DNA from: an uncultured Lachnospiraceae bacterium
Lineage (GTDB): Bacteria > Bacillota > Clostridia > Lachnospirales > Lachnospiraceae
DNA length: 23,880 bases
NCBI GenBank assembly: GCA_910580005.1
Contig: CAJTXH010000032.1
Coordinates: 1-23,880, forward strand
Direction of reading: 5' to 3'
A model generated the notes under the pieces. It had not been told where the DNA came from. It did not search any database and saw only the letters and a program-made list of their open reading frames with translations. Positions 5,836 through 13,057 of this stretch are shown here, in pieces (position 1 is the stretch's first letter; the number at the start of each line of letters is the position of its first letter). A program made the position numbers and the translations under genes.

Positions 5836-7446
5836 ATGATACAGTCAGCCAATGTCACATTACGCCTTGGCAAAAAGGCGTTATTTGAAGATGTTAATAT
5901 TAAATTTACAGAAGGCAACTGCTATGGTCTTATTGGTGCAAATGGCGCAGGAAAGTCTACTTTCTTAAAAATCCTGGCAGGAGAAATTGAGCCAAGCAAG
6001 GGTGAAATTATTATTACACCAGGACAAAGGCTTTCTTTCTTAAAACAGGACCATTTCCAGTATGACAGCTATGTTGTGCTTGATACTGTAATTATGGGCA
6101 ATGAACGGCTTTATGCGATAATGAAGGAAAAAGAAGAAATATATGCAAAAGCTGATTTTACAGAGGAAGACGGCATTAAAGCAAGCGAGCTTGAAGCAGA
6201 GTTTGCCGCAATGGACGGCTGGGAGGCAGAATCAGACGCTGCTACTCTTTTAAATGGTCTTGGGATACCTGTAAATATCCATAGCAAAAAAATGTCTGAA
6301 CTCCCTGCAAATGAAAAAATAAAGGTACTGCTTGCACAGGCACTCTTTGGAAACCCTGATATACTGCTTCTTGACGAGCCTACTAACCACCTTGACCTTG
6401 AAGCTATCCGCTGGCTTGAAGAATTTCTTATTAATTTTGACAATACAGTAATTGTTGTTTCACATGACCGTTATTTCTTAAACAAAGTATGTACACATAT
6501 TGCTGATATTGACTATGCCAAAATACAGTTATATGCCGGCAATTACGACTTCTGGTATGAGTCAAGCCAGCTTATGATTAAGCAGATGAAGGAAGCCAAC
6601 AAGAAGAAAGAGGAGAAAATCAAGGAACTCCAGACATTTATCCAGCGTTTCAGCGCTAACGCATCCAAATCAAAACAGGCTACTTCACGTAAACATGCCC
6701 TTGAAAAAATACAGCTTGATGAAATGAAACCTTCAAGCCGTAAATATCCATATATCGACTTCCGCCCTGACCGTGAAATAGGCAACGAAGTCCTGTCTGT
6801 TGAGCATATTTCCAAAACAGTTGACGGCGTAAAGGTGCTTGATGATATCTCATTTATAATCGGGCGTGAAGATAAAGTGGCATTTGTAGGAAGTGGCACA
6901 ATTGCCAACACTACACTTTTTAAAATACTTGCTGGCGAACTAGAACCAGACAGCGGTTCTTTCAAATGGGGAGTAACAACAAGCTTTTCCTACTTCCCAA
7001 AAGACAATACAGAGCTTTTTAACACCAGTGAAACCATTGTAGACTGGCTTATGCCTTTCTCTCCAGAAAAAGACCCAACTTATGTACGTGGTTTCCTTGG
7101 ACGTATGCTGTTCCCTGGTGAAGACGGCATTAAAAAAGTAAACGTGCTTTCTGGTGGTGAACGTGTACGTGTAATGCTTTCTAAAATGATGATACTCGGT
7201 TCTAATGTACTTATTATAGACGAACCTACAGCACACCTTGACATGGAATCCATAACCTCACTTAATAACGGGCTTATCAAATTCCCAGGTGTTGTACTGT
7301 TTACATCACAAGACCACCAGTTTATACAGACAATAGCAAACAGGATTATGGAAATAACACCTGGTGGGCTTATTGACAAAATCACAACATATGATGAATA
7401 CCTTGACAGCGACGAGATGGCACGTAAGAGACAGATACTTATATAA
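5836..7446 (+). CDS. ABC-F family ATPase with one degenerate ATP site
   Basis: A 536-residue soluble ABC-F protein (two ATPase domains, no membrane part), closest in layout to the YkpA/YbiT group, which acts on the ribosome. NBD1 has an intact Walker A GANGAGKST (34-42), Walker B LLLDEPTNHLD (177-187) and H-loop His210. A charged linker with FIQRFSANASKSKQATSR lies between the domains. NBD2 has an intact signature LSGGE (438-442) and Walker B with Glu463. Three elements are altered: the NBD1 signature reads LPANE (156-160), NBD2 Walker A reads GSGTIANTT (352-360, Asn358 for Lys), and the NBD2 H-loop His is Gln492. All three belong to the same composite nucleotide site; the opposite site is complete. 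Start ATG 5836 has GAGGA five nt upstream and a conserved hairpin leader. Confidence 0.92.
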   Translation: MIQSANVTLRLGKKALFEDVNIKFTEGNCYGLIGANGAGKSTFLKILAGEIEPSKGEIIITPGQRLSFLKQDHFQYDSYVVLDTVIMGNERLYAIMKEKEEIYAKADFTEEDGIKASELEAEFAAMDGWEAESDAATLLNGLGIPVNIHSKKMSELPANEKIKVLLAQALFGNPDILLLDEPTNHLDLEAIRWLEEFLINFDNTVIVVSHDRYFLNKVCTHIADIDYAKIQLYAGNYDFWYESSQLMIKQMKEANKKKEEKIKELQTFIQRFSANASKSKQATSRKHALEKIQLDEMKPSSRKYPYIDFRPDREIGNEVLSVEHISKTVDGVKVLDDISFIIGREDKVAFVGSGTIANTTLFKILAGELEPDSGSFKWGVTTSFSYFPKDNTELFNTSETIVDWLMPFSPEKDPTYVRGFLGRMLFPGEDGIKKVNVLSGGERVRVMLSKMMILGSNVLIIDEPTAHLDMESITSLNNGLIKFPGVVLFTSQDHQFIQTIANRIMEITPGGLIDKITTYDEYLDSDEMARKRQILI

Positions 7447-7472
7447 CCCTTTTTTTAAATATTTAAAGTTAA

Positions 7473-7496
7473 ATCCCCACCCTGACGGGTGGGGAT
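7473..7496. terminator. Shared terminator between convergent genes
   Basis: ATCCCCACCC (7473-7482) pairs perfectly with GGGTGGGGAT (7487-7496) around TGAC. It lies 26 nt after the ABC-F stop and 35 nt from the recombinase stop. The tail is T-rich on the minus strand (TTTAACTTTAAATATTT) and weaker on the plus strand, so it could serve both genes. Confidence 0.75.
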
Positions 7497-7531
7497 ACCT
7501 TTACCTTTGCATGTATGCGGTTATTTTGGTT

Positions 7532-8146
7532 TTATATTGCTTTATTATTTTTAAGCCTGTATTTATGTACTTTCCTGTAAAATGTTGACCTGCTTGTATT
7601 GCATTTCCTCACTGCTTCTGCTGTTGTAATCTTCTTTCGTTCCCATTCTTTTATAATTTTAGGAAAGTCATCCGGCAGCACTATTTCTGGCCTGCCGAAT
7701 CTGACCCCTTTTTCCTTAGCAGCAATAATCCCCTGCTGCTGGCGTTTTTTTATATTGCCATGTTCTGATTCGGCAACAAATGATAAAATCTGTAGTACAA
7801 GGTCTGCAATAAATGTCCCCATCAGGTCTTTGCCGTTTCTTGTATCTAAAAGCGGCATGTCCATTACACATATATCAATTCCTATTTCTTTTGTAAGCAT
7901 GCGCCATTGTTCCTGTATTTCTTCATAATTGCGCCCAAGGCGGTCTATGCTTAGTATATAAAGCAAATCCCCTTTCTTTATGTTTTTTAAAAGCCTGTTA
8001 TATTGTGGGCGGTTAAAGTCTTTTCCAGATTGCTTATCAGTATAAATATTAATTTCAGGCACATTTTTTTCATACATTGCAATTAACTGCCTGTCTTCGT
8101 TCTGGTCTGCGGCTGATACACGCACATATCCATAAGTTTCTTTCAT
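7532..8146 (-). CDS. Serine recombinase (resolvase/invertase family)
   Basis: A 204-residue small serine recombinase. The catalytic core has YGYVRVSAADQNEDRQ (5-20) with Arg9 and nucleophile Ser11, then SIDRLGRN (66-73) with Asp68, Arg69 and Arg72. A long helix (FVAESEHGNIKKRQQQG) leads to GVRFGRP and a C-terminal helix-turn-helix (about 170-200). Such enzymes recombine short dyad sites by a 5'-phosphoserine intermediate. The start is the ATG at 8146 with GGAGGA upstream; an earlier in-frame ATG at 8161 overlaps that ribosome-binding site. There is no transposase, second recombinase or cargo beside it, so it is an orphan. A 34-bp dyad lies 17 nt upstream of the start codon. It sits between a c-di-AMP operon and an ABC-F gene, which look like core genes. 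Confidence 0.9.
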   Translation of the reverse strand: MKETYGYVRVSAADQNEDRQLIAMYEKNVPEINIYTDKQSGKDFNRPQYNRLLKNIKKGDLLYILSIDRLGRNYEEIQEQWRMLTKEIGIDICVMDMPLLDTRNGKDLMGTFIADLVLQILSFVAESEHGNIKKRQQQGIIAAKEKGVRFGRPEIVLPDDFPKIIKEWERKKITTAEAVRKCNTSRSTFYRKVHKYRLKNNKAI

Positions 8147-8162
8147 TATAAGTTCCTCCATT

Positions 8163-8196
8163 AATATAAAATATTCTATGAATAATATTTTATATT
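8163..8196. promoter_or_regulatory. 34-bp AT-rich dyad upstream of the recombinase
   Basis: A 13-bp perfect inverted repeat (8163-8175 with 8184-8196) has an 8-nt centre CTATGAAT. Size and position fit a serine-recombinase binding or crossover site or an autoregulatory operator. It is almost pure AT, so chance is not excluded. It also covers the region where the recombinase promoter should lie. Confidence 0.4.
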
Positions 8197-8232
8197 TATA
8201 GAGTAAGAACTAAAGGTAATTTTTTATCCTGG

Positions 8233-9660
8233 TTATGGTAACAATGATTCTGCCGGTTCTGTCCCTTCTGCATCCCCGCCCTCTTCCGGCACTGGCGTAT
8301 CTGCCGTCTCTGGCGGCATTGAAGGGGATGTTACAGGAAGTTCTTCACTTCCTGCACCTGGGTTTTGCTGGTCTTCATTGTATATGCGCACTTTAATCCT
8401 GCTTGTTTCAATTACTGCACATGACTCGTCTAAGTCTTTAATAATTACAGGAAGTGTATAAACACCCTCCACAAGCCCATTACAGTTTACATATGCATTA
8501 ATATTTGTGCTGTTTATACCATTAAGCACAGAAGCCCTTCCCGATACAAGCAGGCTTACCCTGTCTGTATCACCAGTAATTTCAGCCTGAAGCCCTTTAG
8601 AAAGTAATGAAAAACCTATAGAATTTGTATTTATCTCTATATTCTTTTTAATAACCTGTTCAAGCGTAATCCTTATTGAAACATTTTCAAAACCAGCGAC
8701 AGGCGTTATTCCTTCTGGAAGGTAATCTGATATATAAATGTCCTGTTCAAGTTTTGATGATGCTGTTGTCATCCCTGATATATCTACAGGTATAACTATG
8801 GAGGAAATACGTGAAAGCTTTCTTGATGTGCCTGCTATCTCAACTTCTTCTGGAAGACAGTCTGTAGATACATATTCATAACCTTTGGCAGGCTTCCCTG
8901 TAATTTTAACTTTAACGGGTACTGCCTTGTCCTCAAGTATCTGTGCAAATACACGTACAACGTTGTTGCTAAAAGAGAGGGTTGCAGATTCAACCTTATT
9001 ACCATCTTCATCATATGCAACAGGTACCAGTTTTTTTGCAAAATCCTCTGTAGCCCCGTTTACATTAAGTAAAACCCTGACGGATGCAATCTGTCCTACA
9101 GCAGATTCACCACCTGCTACCTCAATCATATTAGGTTTGGCAGTACATTCACCAAGTGTATACCCATCTGCTGGCTCACCGCTTGCAACAACGCTTACTT
9201 TAACTTGTTTGCTTTCCCTGTTTTCAAGTGATACCCTGAGTACCTGGCTGCACTCCAGAAATACATCAGAAGATAGAATTTTACGCAGTGAAGGCTGTAT
9301 CGCAACAGCATTTACTGCCGAAAGGTCTGCCAGGTCTGCTGTTGCCCTTATATCAGAAGCACCAAGGCGGTCTACAACACTTTTTTTACCCTTAACCTTA
9401 ACAACCGCCGTACTGCCCTCAATTACTTCATAAACTTTGTTAACAGAATTTAATACGCTTTCATTAACAGTTTCGACTTCAACATTAAAAGACCTTGTTT
9501 TATATGGGTCATCTATATTTATAATAACAGCCCATACAATTATAGCAATAATAACTGAAACCAGTTTTATGCCAGCATTATTTACAAAAAACTTGTGTAT
9601 TTTGTTGTTTGCCTGGTTTTTTGCTTCCTTGGAAGAAGTATTGTCATTCTCCTTTTTCAC
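8233..9660 (-). CDS. cdaR: CdaR (YbbR-domain regulator of CdaA)
   Basis: A 475-residue membrane-anchored protein with one N-terminal transmembrane segment (about 30-49, GIKLVSVIIAIIVWAVIINI) and a long extracytoplasmic part built of repeated YbbR domains, each about 85 residues. The C-terminal 30 residues are rich in Pro, Glu and Ala and probably disordered. In Firmicutes CdaR binds and modulates the diadenylate cyclase CdaA, which is encoded immediately upstream. The gene starts with GTG at 9660, after GAGGGG, and overlaps the end of cdaA by 17 nt, indicating translational coupling. The usual third gene of this operon, glmM, is not here; a recombinase follows. Confidence 0.92.
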   Translation of the reverse strand: MKKENDNTSSKEAKNQANNKIHKFFVNNAGIKLVSVIIAIIVWAVIINIDDPYKTRSFNVEVETVNESVLNSVNKVYEVIEGSTAVVKVKGKKSVVDRLGASDIRATADLADLSAVNAVAIQPSLRKILSSDVFLECSQVLRVSLENRESKQVKVSVVASGEPADGYTLGECTAKPNMIEVAGGESAVGQIASVRVLLNVNGATEDFAKKLVPVAYDEDGNKVESATLSFSNNVVRVFAQILEDKAVPVKVKITGKPAKGYEYVSTDCLPEEVEIAGTSRKLSRISSIVIPVDISGMTTASSKLEQDIYISDYLPEGITPVAGFENVSIRITLEQVIKKNIEINTNSIGFSLLSKGLQAEITGDTDRVSLLVSGRASVLNGINSTNINAYVNCNGLVEGVYTLPVIIKDLDESCAVIETSRIKVRIYNEDQQNPGAGSEELPVTSPSMPPETADTPVPEEGGDAEGTEPAESLLP

Positions 9661-10528
9661 CTGAACCCCTCGCTTTCAAATTAAAGCTGAAACGCTTCTT
9701 TTTGTCATCTGCAGGATTTCCCTGCATTTCTGCCATTTTCTTTTTCAGAAGTTCCCCGTCAATATTTCTTAAAAGCTTTCCGCCAGTTGCAACAGATATT
9801 TTTCCAGTTTCCTCTGAAACTATAATTGTAAGGCTGTCACTTACTTCACTTATGCCAACCCCTGCCCTGTGCCTTGTGCCAAGTTCTTTTGAAAGCCCCA
9901 GGTTGTCTGAGAGAGGAAGGTAACATGTTGCTGAAACAATCCTGTTGCCCCTTATAATTACTGCCCCGTCATGAAGTGGTGTATTATGCTCAAATATATT
10001 GATAAGAAGCTGGCTGCTTATAGCAGAGTCAATATTTATACCTGTCCTTTCATATTCGGCAAGTGTTATATCTTTTTCGATAATAATAAGCGCACCTGTT
10101 TTGACTTTGGCAAGTTCAACAGTTGCTTTTACTATTTCATTTACAGTCCTGTCAGTAAAACGCTTATTTTTATCTTTCTGGTCGTCAAATGGTATTATTG
10201 ATTTTACAAGATTTTTCCTTCCAAGTTCTTCAAGTGCCCTTCTTAATTCCGGCTGGAATACTATCATAACAGCAGTAATGCCTATTGCTATTGTTTTATC
10301 AAATATCCAGAGTATGACACTCATATCAAGCAGGTATGCAAAAAGGTAACATAGGAACAATACAAGTATTCCTTTTACAAGACTCCATGCTCTTGTATTT
10401 TTTACCCAGAGAATTATACTGTATATTGCAAATGCAATTATTACTATTTCAAGCAAATCAACTATTGTCATCTTTGGTATAGATAAAAAATAGATGTATT
10501 CTTTTAAATCTTCAAAAAATGTACCCAT
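9644..10528 (-). CDS. cdaA: Diadenylate cyclase CdaA
   Basis: A 294-residue membrane enzyme that condenses two ATP into c-di-AMP. Three N-terminal transmembrane segments (about 20-43, 48-68, 72-92) precede the DAC domain. The active-site motifs are intact: HDGAVII with Asp187-Gly188-Ala189, and RHRAG at 219-223. The signal controls potassium and osmolyte transport and envelope homeostasis in Firmicutes. AGGAGGGGG precedes the ATG closely. The gene follows an unknown membrane protein gene by 16 nt and overlaps cdaR, so it lies in an operon of at least four genes. The short Lys/Arg-rich C-terminal tail (about 275-294) is beyond the catalytic core. Confidence 0.96.
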   Translation of the reverse strand: MGTFFEDLKEYIYFLSIPKMTIVDLLEIVIIAFAIYSIILWVKNTRAWSLVKGILVLFLCYLFAYLLDMSVILWIFDKTIAIGITAVMIVFQPELRRALEELGRKNLVKSIIPFDDQKDKNKRFTDRTVNEIVKATVELAKVKTGALIIIEKDITLAEYERTGINIDSAISSQLLINIFEHNTPLHDGAVIIRGNRIVSATCYLPLSDNLGLSKELGTRHRAGVGISEVSDSLTIIVSEETGKISVATGGKLLRNIDGELLKKKMAEMQGNPADDKKKRFSFNLKARGSGEKGE

Positions 10529-10544
10529 TGCCCCCTCCTGCTGC

Positions 10545-11639
10545 CTAATCCTTTTTTTCCATTTTCTCTATTTCTTCAATGTCTTCCTTGTCTAGTGACA
10601 CTTTAAACTCAAAATCATGCCTGGCCGTTGTATCCATGTCCTGTTTTAAACCGCCATCCCCCTCCAGCGGAATATCTGCTGTCTCTTCTCCAGATATCGT
10701 TTCCATGACATTTACATCCCTGCCATTATGGGAATTAAACCGCTGTACTTTCTTCCTTGCAGCAGTAATGTTCATTTTGGGCACTGCCCTTACATAATAA
10801 TAATATTCATCATCTTCAAACTGCAGGTTCTCAGCACCTGAATAATTAAGCGGAAGCCTGAAAAACTGTATAATCCAGGAAAACAGGCATGATATGGCAA
10901 TCCCGCCTAAAAACTGCATTACATTAACATTTATATCCATAAGGTAATTAACGCCCAGAAACAATATTAAATTAAGGAAAGAACCTGTTAATATTGCTAT
11001 TTCAAATGAATAGTCTGCTTTCATGTTCCTTATAAAATAAACTGCTATTATTACAACAGCAAATATGCATATTGACACATACATCTGCGTATCTGATGCA
11101 AGCTGTTGTATAACAAGTTTATACATATTAACTGAATTATCTGTAGAAGTATTTATTACATAAACAGTATCTAATATAAGGTAATATATTACCGTCCCAA
11201 AACTGACAGGCATAACTGAAACAGGCGCTGATACAAGCCCCATAACCAAAGGCACTACATACGGTATATCCAGTGCATATAGCACAGGCATTGATAATAT
11301 GACAAAACCATGTTTAGGCAAAAACCTTATATACATAAAATATATTGCCGCAAATATCAATGCAGTTGTAATTGCTAAATAACTTGATACATATGCAATC
11401 TGCAATACAATAAATACTGATACCAGGAATAAAAGCATCTGTACAGGAAAAACCATTGATATGCAGCCAGCCAGGACCTCCACCAATGTACTGTTCAGCA
11501 GCGGGCTGTAACCTATAACCCTGTCTGCTGCATAAAAAGCAATGTATCCAGCAGCAAACCGGAATAACATGTTTAAAACCAGTGAATATTTCTGGTAAAA
11601 CTTCTGAAAGTGCTCTTTAAACACCAGTAGCTGTATCAT
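10545..11639 (-). CDS. Unknown multi-pass membrane protein in the cdaA operon
   Basis: A 364-residue protein with about eight hydrophobic segments (near 20-40, 53-75, 85-105, 112-134, 138-160, 186-204, 213-233, 240-260) and a charged cytoplasmic-type tail of about 100 residues. The tail carries YYYYVRAVPKMNITAARKK (about 279-297) and an acidic C-terminus. I do not recognise the family. The start is the ATG at 11639, with AGGAGA seven nt upstream; an upstream TTG in the same frame has no ribosome-binding site. It overlaps the previous gene by 23 nt and is 16 nt from cdaA, so it is almost certainly co-expressed with the c-di-AMP synthase. A transporter or partner role is inference only. Confidence 0.8.
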   Translation of the reverse strand: MIQLLVFKEHFQKFYQKYSLVLNMLFRFAAGYIAFYAADRVIGYSPLLNSTLVEVLAGCISMVFPVQMLLFLVSVFIVLQIAYVSSYLAITTALIFAAIYFMYIRFLPKHGFVILSMPVLYALDIPYVVPLVMGLVSAPVSVMPVSFGTVIYYLILDTVYVINTSTDNSVNMYKLVIQQLASDTQMYVSICIFAVVIIAVYFIRNMKADYSFEIAILTGSFLNLILFLGVNYLMDINVNVMQFLGGIAISCLFSWIIQFFRLPLNYSGAENLQFEDDEYYYYVRAVPKMNITAARKKVQRFNSHNGRDVNVMETISGEETADIPLEGDGGLKQDMDTTARHDFEFKVSLDKEDIEEIEKMEKKD

Positions 11640-12042
11640 CTGCTGTCTCCTTCCCACTGTCTGTATAATACTGTTCAAGACGCTTTAATTCTGTATAATA
11701 TTTCTTAATCTCTTCACGGCTGCTTTTATATCTGCCAATAAAATAAATATTAGAAAAAAGTATACATATTATTATAATAGAAATATATGGCATAAAAATT
11801 TCAATAAACAATTTAGCATAATTTATTGTGACAAAATTCAGGAATATATAATCCATGTTGTATAAAGCTATTAGTGCCAGAACAAGTATATAAGCAATGG
11901 AAATATTAAGCACAACTGATAATGTATGCATACGGACATAATCCTTTTTATAATATCCACCTTCATTTATAACCTTTGCGCCAAGTTCACTCTCGTACTG
12001 GGCAATTTTAATCATAATACGTGTTTTCTCTTCATTAACCAC
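11617..12042 (-). CDS. Unknown small two-TM membrane protein, first clear gene of the cdaA operon
   Basis: A 141-residue protein with two transmembrane helices (about 40-60 and 78-102) and a following charged, coiled-coil-like segment (YKSSREEIKKYYTELKRLEQYY, about 105-126). It has a hydrophilic N-terminal part with IKIAQYESELGAKV. No family is recognised. The probable start is GTG at 12042, preceded by AAGGAGG nine nt upstream; an ATG nine codons later is the alternative. The next gene starts inside its last codons, implying translational coupling. Two helices with a helical cytoplasmic end could suit a scaffold or regulatory subunit, but this is speculation. Confidence 0.75.
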   Translation of the reverse strand: MVNEEKTRIMIKIAQYESELGAKVINEGGYYKKDYVRMHTLSVVLNISIAYILVLALIALYNMDYIFLNFVTINYAKLFIEIFMPYISIIIICILFSNIYFIGRYKSSREEIKKYYTELKRLEQYYTDSGKETADDTATGV

Positions 12043-12195
12043 AGGCTGGAAACCTCCTTAACCAGGCAGAATGTTCAGGCTCTGCCATCTCCAATTCCAT
12101 ATCTAAACATTCATGTATACATTTTCCAATATTGCCATCATCATGGATTAATATAACCTCTGCCCCATAACATCTAAAATATTATCAAAAACCAT
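12035..12195 (-). pseudogene. Possible small ORF split by a -1 frameshift
   Basis: An ATG at 12195 with GGAGGG just upstream opens MVFDNILDVMGQRLY and stops at 12148. The -1 frame, entered at the run of four G near 12167-12171, continues as AEVILIHDDGNIGKCIHECLD and on to a stop at 12035, overlapping the GTG start of the next gene. The joined product would be 53 residues, with an ILIHDDGN segment of protein-like character. Candidate explanations are a lost G in a homopolymer (mutation or sequencing error), programmed frameshifting, or a short leader peptide followed by chance open frame. The overlap with the next start is what one expects of a coupled gene. Confidence 0.35.
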
Positions 12196-12253
12196 TTTCC
12201 CTCCATTCCTTCTGGTAACATTTATAAATTTATCATATGTTCCATTAAGGTAA

Positions 12254-12282
12254 ATTATAAATGCAATGTACTTATTTAGCAT
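12254..12282 (-). promoter_or_regulatory. Tentative promoter of the cdaA operon
   Basis: On the minus strand a perfect TATAAT (12259-12254) lies about 60 nt upstream of the first ATG at 12195. The -35 position (ATGCTA at 12282-12277, 17-nt spacing) is poor, so the call rests on the -10 box. Confidence 0.25.
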
Positions 12283-12398
12283 ACCACATTTGACACAAAA
12301 AAGGAATTGAAAATTTGGTGGGTGACACGTCCGGTTCATAAAATTTCCAGAACACAGGATAACCGGAAATCATAAACATAGGATAATGCAGGCAAAGA

Positions 12399-12438
12399 AA
12401 AAATGCAGGTATACGTAATAACTACAGCCTGCATTTTT
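12399..12438 (-). terminator. Intrinsic terminator of the hydrogenase-kinase-rnhA unit
   Basis: An 11-bp perfect stem (12399-12409 with 12428-12438, AAAAATGCAGG/CCTGCATTTTT) ends in a T-run on the minus strand, 15 nt after the rnhA stop. Confidence 0.85.
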
Positions 12439-12452
12439 AAGTGCATGTTATA

Positions 12453-13043
12453 TTATAGAAGTCCCAATGCTTTTTTTGCAAGCATGTCCGCCATATCATT
12501 GTATTTGTCATTTGAATGCCCTTTTACTTTAACAAACCTGATATTTACTTTGTCTTTCAGGCTGTTATAATATTCTTTATAAGCTTTTGTGCCTTCTTTA
12601 TTAGTTTTCCATTCACCAAGACACCATTTTGCAATGCCTTCATAATCATGGTATATCACGATTTCCCCAAGACCTTCTTCCACAGCATAACGCATAGCGG
12701 CTTCAGCACCTTTTATTTCCCCGGCAACATTATGCATACTGGCAAGTGCCGGGTCATTGTCTTTTCCAGAAAAACAGGTTTCTTTGCCATCACGCAGTAT
12801 AACAACGCCATATGAATATCCACCATTATAAAAACTGCCATCCACATAAGCTTTTACTATATTCTCCCTGCAGGCCTGGCTGCCTGCCACTCCTGCCAAA
12901 AAAAATTCCTGTGCTTCTTTTTCAGTTTTAAAGCTTTTATAAATTGCCCCTTTAAAACCGTCAACCTGTGCCTTACATTCCTCCCATGTCCTGTATATGC
13001 CATTCTTCCTTCCATTACGTACAACATAATATTTTCCTGCCAT
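12453..13043 (-). CDS. rnhA: Ribonuclease H with viroplasmin-like N-terminal domain
   Basis: A 196-residue RNase H1 that cleaves RNA in RNA-DNA hybrids. Residues 4-49 (KYYVVRNGRKNGIYRTWEEC and on) form the Cauli_VI/viroplasmin-type hybrid-binding domain found in eukaryotic-like RNases H1. The catalytic domain has Asp68 (AYVDGS), Glu109 (GEIKGAEAA), Asp133 (IYHDY) and Asp186 (NDMADMLA), with His176 in the VKGHS loop, so all four metal-binding acids are present. AAGGAGAGG lies before the ATG. It starts 14 nt after the kinase stop codon, as the last gene of a three-gene unit with a strong terminator. No functional link to the two signalling genes is evident. Confidence 0.93.
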   Translation of the reverse strand: MAGKYYVVRNGRKNGIYRTWEECKAQVDGFKGAIYKSFKTEKEAQEFFLAGVAGSQACRENIVKAYVDGSFYNGGYSYGVVILRDGKETCFSGKDNDPALASMHNVAGEIKGAEAAMRYAVEEGLGEIVIYHDYEGIAKWCLGEWKTNKEGTKAYKEYYNSLKDKVNIRFVKVKGHSNDKYNDMADMLAKKALGLL

Positions 13044-13057
13044 AGCCTCTCCTTATA

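Noticed and set aside
7532..8232. A mobile element around the serine recombinase
   Set aside because: No transposase, terminal repeats, target duplication or cargo genes are visible.
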